A stretch of DNA of 64,000 nt from NCBI GenBank assembly GCA_963702705.1, contig CAVPDR010000001.1, forward strand, positions 62,001 through 126,000, written 5' to 3'. The position numbers and the translations under genes were made by a program. Shown here piece by piece: positions 58,349 to 64,000 of the stretch; the stretch's first letter is position 1; each line of letters opens with the position of its first letter. Under the pieces are notes generated by a model. It searched no databases. It was not told the origin of the DNA and saw only the letters and a program-made list of their open reading frames with translations. Origin of the DNA: VRUE01 sp963702705 (lineage in GTDB: Bacteria; Actinomycetota; Thermoleophilia; Solirubrobacterales; 70-9).

Positions 58349-59888
58349 ACAGGCGCGCGTCGTCGTCCATTTGCTCTACCTCGTAGGTCTCGGGAACGCT
58401 GCCGTCGACACCCGCTGCAACGGGACGTAGTGAGCGCAGCTGGGCTGTCAATACGCCCGGTTGGCGCAAACGGGCTAGCCAACTCCGCTCGCCCGAGGTG
58501 AAGAAGCCCGTGGCGAGCAGGGCGAGTGGGTAGGTGAGCCAAAGCGCGGTACGGGCTATGAGGCCGAGGAAGCCCTCGGTTGGTAGCAATAGCTCCCCCG
58601 AGAGGACCAGGCCAGCGCTGATCGCAATCACCCTCGCCAGGCGGCTCCATTCGTAGGGGACGGGGAAGAGGCGCTGGGTGAAGCCGTACATCAGCGCCAG
58701 CACGACCAGGTAGGAGGCGACGAGGGCGATGCCGGCGCCGACGATGCCGAGCGGCGGGACCAGGATCAGGTTGAGGGCGATGTTGGCGGCGAGGGCGGCG
58801 AGGGTCGCGGGGAAGTTGAACTCGGTGCGGCCCGTCCGGCCGAGGATCACGACCAGGACCATGTAGAGGGCGTAGAGGGTGACCCCGGTCGCGACCAGGC
58901 CGATCGCCTTGTAGGAGCCGAAGAATTCCGGCGCCGCGAGGGCGCGGACGATCCAGCGCGAGAGCAGCCAGAGGCCGACGACGACGAAGGCGCAGCCGGT
59001 GACGAACCAGGTGACGACGGCGGCGTAGGTGCGGCGGGCTTCGTCGTCGTCGCGGATCGAGTAGGCGAGCGGCGGCCAGGCGAGCTGGAAGCCGCGGACG
59101 AGCACGTTGACGCCCTGGGCGAACTTGACCGCGAGCGAGTAGAGGCCGACCGCGGTGGCACCGGCAGTGCGGATGATGATGATCCGGTCGACGAAATTGA
59201 GCCCGTAGAGCGAGAGCTCGGCCGGCATCGTCGGCAGGCCGAAACGCATCAGCCGGCGCAGCAGGGGGCGCTCGAAGCGCAGCGAGAGACGGCGCCGGTG
59301 GACCCAGATCAGGCCGAGAACGAAGGCGGCGCCGCTGACGTAGCTGCCGAGCAGCAGGCCGCGAGCGCCCTCCCCAGCGCCGACGACGAGGATCACGGTC
59401 AGCCCGATCGCCGAGAGCACGCTGAGCATCGTCGTTACGAAGAAGGCGCGGGCGCGCTCCTCGAGCCGGAAGAGGGTGAGCAGGTACTCGAACATGGTCG
59501 AGACCCAGAGGCCGCCGACGGCGATCCGGCCCAGATCCGGGGCCGACTTGTTGAGTAGCAGTTCGGAGATCGGTTCGGCGAAGGGCAGGGCGATCAGGGT
59601 GGCCGCGGTGGCGACCCAGAACAGAGCGGCGAAGGAGGTGGCGACGACGCGGGTCGGGTCCTCCTCGTCCTTGTAGTAGAAGCGCAGCAATGCCTCGATC
59701 AGGCCGAGGCGGACGACGATGCTGGCGGTGATGATCGCGGCGAAGATGACTTCGGCGTGGCCGTAGTCGGCAGGCGTCAGATACCGCGTGTAGAGCGGCA
59801 GCAACGCGACTGCGATCAGCTTCGAGACGATGCTCGCCGCCGTGTAGGCGGCGCCAGTCGTCGCTAGGCGGCGGAGGTATCCGGACAC
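58347..59888 (-). CDS. Wzx-type lipid-linked oligosaccharide flippase
   Basis: The product (513 aa) has about 14 hydrophobic segments starting LATTGAAYTAASIVSKLIAVALLPLYTRYLTPADYGHAEVIFAAI, the MATE/MVF-superfamily (polysaccharide_synt) opening. GLPTMPAELSLYGLNFVDRIII and GLYSLAVKFAQGVNVLVRGFQLAWPPLAYS are conserved internal parts. It should move undecaprenyl-linked repeat units across the membrane. The start overlaps the ligase gene end by 25 bp, so it is in the minus-strand glycan operon. Confidence 0.92.
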   Translation of the reverse strand: MSGYLRRLATTGAAYTAASIVSKLIAVALLPLYTRYLTPADYGHAEVIFAAIITASIVVRLGLIEALLRFYYKDEEDPTRVVATSFAALFWVATAATLIALPFAEPISELLLNKSAPDLGRIAVGGLWVSTMFEYLLTLFRLEERARAFFVTTMLSVLSAIGLTVILVVGAGEGARGLLLGSYVSGAAFVLGLIWVHRRRLSLRFERPLLRRLMRFGLPTMPAELSLYGLNFVDRIIIIRTAGATAVGLYSLAVKFAQGVNVLVRGFQLAWPPLAYSIRDDDEARRTYAAVVTWFVTGCAFVVVGLWLLSRWIVRALAAPEFFGSYKAIGLVATGVTLYALYMVLVVILGRTGRTEFNFPATLAALAANIALNLILVPPLGIVGAGIALVASYLVVLALMYGFTQRLFPVPYEWSRLARVIAISAGLVLSGELLLPTEGFLGLIARTALWLTYPLALLATGFFTSGERSWLARLRQPGVLTAQLRSLRPVAAGVDGSVPETYEVEQMDDDARL

Positions 59889-61540
59889 GGCTCGACCCTA
59901 CGTTGCTGGGCGGCCGCGAGCGAAGCCCCGACTGCTAGCAGCACCCAGGTGATCGGATCCTCGAAGAACCCTGCGTAGGCCATCGTGTGCACCAACAAAG
60001 CTACGAAGACGGCGAGGACGGCTGCTCTTCCAACCAGCAGGCTTATTGGCAAAGGTCCCGACTTGGCGTGCTCTCCGGTGGGTGGCGTGGGGTGAGGGGG
60101 GTCGAGGACGGACCGTGGCCCGCCCGCAGGCCCCCCTCGCCCCGCGACAGGACCCGCCGGCCAGAAGCGCCACAAGCCAGCCGCCATTGTCCATAGGGCT
60201 GTCGCGACCAGAGCTAGGTAAGCGGCTACGCCGATGATGCCCTGCTCGGCTGCGATTGTTATTGGCTCGGTGTGCGAGACGGAGACTGGGGCTTTGTGCG
60301 TCTGTACGTGCTCGCGGTAGGCCTTGGGAAAGCTTCCCGATCCGTAGCCATAGACGGGGCGCTGGGCGAATAGGTGGATGCCACCGGAGACCAGATTTGC
60401 TCGGCCGCTGGTGTCGATGTTGATGCGGTCGAGACTGGCTCTTCCGCCGGTGAACAGGACCACGAGGATGCCGAGGACGGCGAAGGCTCCAACGGCAACG
60501 AGGGTCCAGCGCAAGCTCCACTTCAGAGCCGCCAGCACGGCCATGCCGGCGAGCAGCGCCGCGAAGCTGGACTGCGAGAAGGTCGGGAAGAGCCCGAGCC
60601 AGAGCACCAAGACGAGTGCCGTCAGCAGGCCCAACGTTTTGCGTTCACGGGCCCATAGCAGGGCCGACATCGCGACCACAGCCACCAGCGCCAAATACCG
60701 CCCGTAGATATTCGGATCCCAGAACACCGAATTCACCCGGAAGTACGTGTGGAATTCGTTCGACCGGATCACCTGGTCGTTCCAGAACAAGCTGCGGCTG
60801 AAGTACTCCACTGAACCGACAACGACAAAGCAAACGGCCTCCACAGCAACCACCCAGAGGACCAAGGTCAAAAGCTTCTTGTCCCAGTTGACGTCCCGCA
60901 GCAACCCATAGACCAGACTGAACGGTACGAAGAAGAAGCAAACGTTCTGCAGTCCCTTGGAGAAGTCCGGCGAATACAGCACCTGCAGCGCATAGAGAAG
61001 GACGAACGCGGCCAGGACGTATGGCAGCAGCGAGGGGGGGTCGATTCGGGGGCGGCGTCCTGTTTTTCGCACAGACCGCTCAGCGAGAGCCGCCCGGCGC
61101 CAGGCGAAAAACCCAGCCCCCGGATCGACCCCCCCTCGCTGCTGCCACTCACCAAACGCCAAGGAGAGAACCCCCCCAGCGATCACCAGGTAAAGAGGCA
61201 CCAGTAGGTTCGCCGTGTCGCCGCCAGCATGCAGGGGGACCCGAAACGGCAGCACGAAGACGATCGCCAGCGGCAGCAGAATCGGCCAGCGCCTGAAGAC
61301 GTAAGCGAAGGCCACGGCCGCCGCGACCCCGACCACACCCAGCGCCACCAGCCGCGAGGTGTGATCCCGCAGATCGACGATCTGGTGCGAGTGCCACTGG
61401 TCGCCGAGGATCAAGGCCGGGAAGAGGGCGAGCGCGATGAGCATCGCCAGCGCGCGCGGGCGGGCCGCCGGAAGCAGGATCACGCCGGCCGATGCCACGG
61501 CAGCGACAACGACACCTGCTGCCGCCAGGACGTCGCTCAA
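59864..61540 (-). CDS. O-antigen ligase/polymerase family protein with two in-frame palindromes
   Basis: The product (558 aa) is a multi-membrane-segment protein. The Wzy_C-type periplasmic region is ASLDRINIDTSGRANLVSGGIHLFAQRPVYGYGSGSFPKAYREHVQTHK..VSHTEPITIAAEQGIIGVAAYL, where GRxxLW/xG...P..G.G.G.F and the H-x-x are family traits. It polymerises or attaches flipped glycan. Two polar low-complexity stretches interrupt hydrophobic parts: residues ~132-173 (P2) and ~465-485 (P3). Each is encoded by a palindrome in frame and reads RGG...DPP, probably insertions in loops. Confidence 0.9.
   Translation of the reverse strand: MSDVLAAAGVVVAAVASAGVILLPAARPRALAMLIALALFPALILGDQWHSHQIVDLRDHTSRLVALGVVGVAAAVAFAYVFRRWPILLPLAIVFVLPFRVPLHAGGDTANLLVPLYLVIAGGVLSLAFGEWQQRGGVDPGAGFFAWRRAALAERSVRKTGRRPRIDPPSLLPYVLAAFVLLYALQVLYSPDFSKGLQNVCFFFVPFSLVYGLLRDVNWDKKLLTLVLWVVAVEAVCFVVVGSVEYFSRSLFWNDQVIRSNEFHTYFRVNSVFWDPNIYGRYLALVAVVAMSALLWARERKTLGLLTALVLVLWLGLFPTFSQSSFAALLAGMAVLAALKWSLRWTLVAVGAFAVLGILVVLFTGGRASLDRINIDTSGRANLVSGGIHLFAQRPVYGYGSGSFPKAYREHVQTHKAPVSVSHTEPITIAAEQGIIGVAAYLALVATALWTMAAGLWRFWPAGPVAGRGGPAGGPRSVLDPPHPTPPTGEHAKSGPLPISLLVGRAAVLAVFVALLVHTMAYAGFFEDPITWVLLAVGASLAAAQQRRVEPCPDTSAA
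60087..60145. repeat. In-frame coding palindrome P3
   Basis: GTGGGGTGAGGGGGG (60087-60101) opposes CCCCCCTCGCCCCGC (60131-60145), pairing at 13 of 15 positions with two G-T-compatible mismatches; weaker pairing continues outward (CCGGTGGGTGG / GACCCGCCGG). On the coding strand it reads GRGGPAGGPRSVLDPPHPTP within the ligase C-terminal loop. Confidence 0.7.
61023..61146. repeat. In-frame coding palindrome P2 (31-bp arms)
   Basis: The left arm (61023-61053, starting GGCAGCAGCGAGGGGGGGTC) and right arm (61116-61146, ending GACCCCCCCTCGCTGCTGCC) are complementary at 30 of 31 positions. Within the 62-bp spacer GTTTTTCGC and GCGAAAAAC pair again. The unit lies in the ligase CDS in frame, encoding QQRGGVDPGAG ... 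RPRIDPPSLLP on the minus strand. Confidence 0.85.
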
Positions 61541-62052
61541 CCTTTACTCCCGGCAGCTTCAGGCTGACAGTGCGGCGTCGGGTTGCGCTTCGCATGATGC
61601 AACCTGATCGTCCCCGGCGGCACCAGCGTCCGTTCCTGGCCCAGCAGTTTCACCCGCAGCTTGTAGCGGCCGGGCGGCGCGATCCCGTCATTACGAGTGC
61701 GGCCGTCCCAGTAGAAGGTGTGGAAGTGGTAGCGCTTGAGGTAGGCGTCGCGTGCGAGGGTGACGATCAGCTTGCCCCCGGGCTTTACCACTTGGACGTT
61801 GCCGCGGTCAGACTGGGTGGTGCGGAAGCGGATTCGCATCCGGTCGTAGCGACAGTCGCCGTTGGGAGTGAATCTGTCCACCGGGTTTTTCGGGTGGAGA
61901 ATGGGAACCGCGACCATGCTGACCTTGTCCAGCACAAGCGGGTCGCGCTTCAGTCGCTGCGACCAGGCGAAGGCGGCAACCGTGGCGAGGACGAGGAGGG
62001 CGAAGACCAGGCCGGCCCAGCTAGCCCGAGGCCGCGGCATTGTCCTCGCCAA
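61537..62052 (-). CDS. Membrane-anchored FlgD-like Ig-domain protein
   Basis: The product is up to 171 aa (ATG 62052, or 62040 MPRPRAS). One membrane helix (WAGLVFALLVLATVAAFAW) is followed by an extracellular domain: VDRFTPNGDCRYDRMRIRFRTTQSDRGNVQVVKPGGKLI ... FHTFYWDGRTRNDGIAPPGRYKLRVKL. The NGD/TPNGDG and WDGRxxxGxxxPxGxYxxRV motifs are those of FlgD-type Ig repeats. It overlaps the ligase start (ATGA) and the LytR_C end, so it belongs to the glycan operon, perhaps as an assembly factor. Confidence 0.82.
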   Translation of the reverse strand: MARTMPRPRASWAGLVFALLVLATVAAFAWSQRLKRDPLVLDKVSMVAVPILHPKNPVDRFTPNGDCRYDRMRIRFRTTQSDRGNVQVVKPGGKLIVTLARDAYLKRYHFHTFYWDGRTRNDGIAPPGRYKLRVKLLGQERTLVPPGTIRLHHAKRNPTPHCQPEAAGSKG

Positions 62053-62791
62053 CGATCACCACGACCGGCGCGCCGCCGGCGACCGAGGCGATGTCGGTGC
62101 TCATCAGCCGCACGTCCGAGATCCCCAGCACGGAGGCGACGCGGCGTGCCTCGGGCGCGTGACCGCGCCTGAACATGACGACGCTTTCGGTGAAGCTTCT
62201 GGCGCTGTTGGTGACGGCGCCGAGCTGGAAGCCCTTGCCCTCGACCTTGTCGCCGTAGGTGGCGGCGAGGCCCGGCACCGCGGTCCCGTTCAGCACCGTC
62301 ACTTCGATCTCGCTCGGCTTCAGCGCCGCCGCGGACCTGCCCTGGCCGCCCTTGCCGTCGGCGCTGTCAGAACCCTGGGTGACGAGGTAGGCCGCGCCGC
62401 CGGCGACGAGGACGAGGACGGCGAAGATCGCGACCAGGTAGCGCGGCTCGGCGAGCCGCGCGCCAAAGCCGGAGAAGCGCTCGCCGACGCGCTCGCGCCG
62501 GGTCAGTTCCGGCAGCCCCGCCTCGCGCCGCCGTCGTCGCTCCTCGCGCTGGTCAAGCGCGGCGCGCTCGGCCGTCCGTGATTCCTCGAGCTCGCGCAGC
62601 TCCTCGGCGCGCTTGGCGGCGACCGCCGAGGTCGACTCCTTGCGCTCGGCGTCGCGCTCGGGAGCCGAGCCGGCCCACTCGCGCAGGCGGCGGATGTCGC
62701 GCGCCTGGGAGAAGGCGAGCATGGCAAGCAGGGCAAGGCCGATGAACGCAGCCAGGCCTGCAAAGGCGCCGATTTGTTCGAGCAGCTGCAC
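62021..62791 (-). CDS. LytR C-terminal-domain membrane protein
   Basis: The product is 256 aa with an N-terminal membrane helix (IGAFAGLAAFIGLALLAMLAFSQA), a long charged coiled-coil-like region (RAEELRELEESRTAERAALDQREERRRRR), a second helix (YLVAIFAVLVLVAGGAAYLV), and a LytR_C domain: SEIEVTVLNGTAVPGLAATYGDKVEGKGFQLGAVTNSA ... VVMFRRGHAPEARRVASVLG. LytR_C domains accompany enzymes attaching glycopolymers to the wall, but the catalytic LCP domain is absent here, so a partner role is likely. Confidence 0.88.
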   Translation of the reverse strand: MQLLEQIGAFAGLAAFIGLALLAMLAFSQARDIRRLREWAGSAPERDAERKESTSAVAAKRAEELRELEESRTAERAALDQREERRRRREAGLPELTRRERVGERFSGFGARLAEPRYLVAIFAVLVLVAGGAAYLVTQGSDSADGKGGQGRSAAALKPSEIEVTVLNGTAVPGLAATYGDKVEGKGFQLGAVTNSARSFTESVVMFRRGHAPEARRVASVLGISDVRLMSTDIASVAGGAPVVVIVGEDNAAASG

Positions 62792-62808
62792 GGAGGGGCT
62801 GCGAGAGG

Positions 62809-64000
62809 CTACTCGTCGTGGAGGACTGCCGCCGCGTCGCCCCCCGGGGCGGTGATCATCTCGACCACGCGCTGGGCCAGGTTGGCCTCGTCACCGGCCA
62901 GCACCAGGTGCTCGAGCGAGTTCAGCGTCGCCTCGATCCACTCGGGGTCGAGCGGAGTTTCGCGCACGGCGCGCTGGATCCGCCGCGCCGCGGTTGGCTG
63001 GGCGCTCTCGGCGAAGCCGAAGAGCTCCTCGTGCAGCTTCTCCCCGGCCCGCGGCTTGGTGAACTCGATCGCGATGTCGGTTTCCGGCTCGTAGCCAGCA
63101 AGCCGGATCATGTTGTGGGCGAGGTCGACGATCCGCACCGGCTCGCCCATGTCGAGGACGAAGACCTCGCCCTTGCCGGCGCCGATGTCCCCCGCCCGGA
63201 TCACCATCTGCACCGCCTCGGGGATCGTCATGAAGTAGCGCGTCATCTCCGGGTGGGTGACGGTGACCGGGCCGCCGCGCTCGATCTGGTTGCGGAAAAT
63301 CGGCACGACGCTGCCCGAGGAAGCGAGCACATTGCCGAAGCGGACGCTGGCGAAGCGGGTCCCCGGGTGCTTGTTGCCGGCCGACTCGACGATCCACTCG
63401 GCCATCGCCTTCGAGGCGCCCATCACGGTTTTCGGGTTGACCGCCTTGTCGGTCGAGATCAACACGAAGCGCTCGACGTCGGAGGCAGCAGCGGTCTCGG
63501 CCGTGATCCGGGTCGCGATCGCGTTGTTGCGCACCGCCTCCAGCGGGTTGGCCTCCATCAGCGGCACGTGCTTGTAGGCGGCCGCGTGGAAGACGACGCT
63601 GGGCTTGAAGCGCTGCATCACCTCCAGCATCCGGCCCGGCTCCTTGCAATCGGCGAGCACAGCCTCGACGTTGGTGAAGTGGCGCTCCTCGACCATCTCG
63701 CGGTCGATTTGGAAGAGGTTGTCCTCGGCGTGGTCGAGCATCACCAGCAGCCGCGGTTTGACCTGGGCGATCTGGCGGCAGAGCTCGGAGCCGATCGAGC
63801 CGCCGGCGCCGGTGACGAGGACGATGCGGTCGCGCAGGTAGGCGCCGACGCGGTCGAGCTCGCGCACGATCGGGTCGCGGCCGAGCACGTCCTCGACGCG
63901 CACCTCGCGCAGCTGCTTGTTGAGCTGGACGCCGCCGCGCAGCAGCTCGAACACCGTCGGCAGCGTGCGCACGCCGATCTCGCGCTCGCGGCAGGCGGCG
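62809..64000 (-). CDS. Nucleotide-sugar dehydratase/epimerase, CapD/WbpM type (5' part outside window)
   Basis: The visible ~397 residues (frame open to the window end) hold the soluble SDR domain: RIVLVTGAGGSIGSELCRQIAQVKPRLLVMLDHAEDN with the NAD-binding GxxGxxG, VVFHAAAYKHVPLMEANPLEAVRNNAIAT, and FVLISTDKAVNPKTVMGASKAMAEWIV. The last places STDKAVNPTN.MGASK, the CapD/WbpM/FlaA1 catalytic region with Lys and the Met/Tyr replacement typical of long forms. It makes 4-keto-6-deoxy UDP-sugars. The preceding residues (REREIGVRTLPTVFELL) belong to the linker after the missing membrane domain. Confidence 0.94.
   Translation of the reverse strand, partial: AACREREIGVRTLPTVFELLRGGVQLNKQLREVRVEDVLGRDPIVRELDRVGAYLRDRIVLVTGAGGSIGSELCRQIAQVKPRLLVMLDHAEDNLFQIDREMVEERHFTNVEAVLADCKEPGRMLEVMQRFKPSVVFHAAAYKHVPLMEANPLEAVRNNAIATRITAETAAASDVERFVLISTDKAVNPKTVMGASKAMAEWIVESAGNKHPGTRFASVRFGNVLASSGSVVPIFRNQIERGGPVTVTHPEMTRYFMTIPEAVQMVIRAGDIGAGKGEVFVLDMGEPVRIVDLAHNMIRLAGYEPETDIAIEFTKPRAGEKLHEELFGFAESAQPTAARRIQRAVRETPLDPEWIEATLNSLEHLVLAGDEANLAQRVVEMITAPGGDAAAVLHDE

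Noticed and set aside
1..64000. CRISPR arrays, rRNA and tRNA genes
   Set aside because: No regularly spaced direct repeats and no cloverleaf or rRNA-like conserved stretches were recognised by eye; a covariance-model scan would be needed to exclude a tRNA firmly.

Overview
The window is high-GC DNA whose genes often start with GTG or TTG and sit close together or overlap by 4 bp. The protein set fits an actinobacterium of the Thermoleophilia/Solirubrobacterales kind: many TetR regulators sharing a GRHGLPRE-like leader, a DUF6458 membrane protein, an ECF sigma fused to a zinc-finger/membrane tail, an ECF42 sigma with its YCII (DGPF) partner, and a giant NHL/RHS surface protein. This placement is inferred from gene content only. 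No rRNA, tRNA or CRISPR array was seen.

Layout. 1-6.2 kb: the end of a cytochrome P450, small metabolic genes, a frameshifted gene of unknown function, and an ECF sigma gene followed by a small-membrane-protein operon. A similar promoter-like motif precedes both the sigma gene and that operon. 6.3-11.5 kb: a redox operon (haem peroxidase, GMC oxidoreductase with a one-base frameshift, FAD-linked lactone-oxidase-like enzyme) facing a damaged DHFR-like gene. 11.5-15.2 kb: a candidate 19-residue peptide gene, two winged-helix regulators, three DUF2294 paralogues and a secreted NlpC/P60-like protein. 15.2-25.4 kb: a secreted VWA protein, an ABC exporter, a queuosine-salvage protein, UppP, a choice-of-anchor protein, two alpha/beta hydrolases and an SGNH hydrolase. 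25.5-31.2 kb: YCII/ECF42, an IS982-like insertion sequence, a DHA2 drug exporter with a divergent HxlR regulator, and a decayed ImuB-like gene beside a perfect LexA box.

31.2-39 kb holds one 2620-residue secreted NHL/RHS protein with a lower-GC, acquired look, followed by a PucR-type regulator. From 40.5 to 46.9 kb there are only TetR regulators: eight genes carrying nine TetR units, one of them a tandem fusion. 46.9-52.8 kb: a crotonase, a sugar porter, a NUDIX-like/unknown gene pair, MetF and a DUF3105 protein.

52.8-64 kb is a surface-polysaccharide locus: FemAB-like protein, acetyltransferase, initiating sugar transferase, three glycosyltransferases, Wzx-type flippase, O-antigen ligase/polymerase, FlgD-like and LytR_C proteins, and a CapD/WbpM-type dehydratase that runs off the end. 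Together these could make a nucleotide sugar, start a lipid-linked glycan, extend it, flip it and polymerise or attach it.

The most unusual signal is in this locus. Three long GC-rich palindromes lie inside coding sequences (one in the FemAB-like gene, two in the ligase gene). All keep the frame and all encode an RGG...PP peptide, as if a palindromic element had inserted in-frame several times. A different hairpin repeat occurs twice, at 21.8 and 54.35 kb. Several genes carry single-base or small indels, which could be true decay or assembly error.
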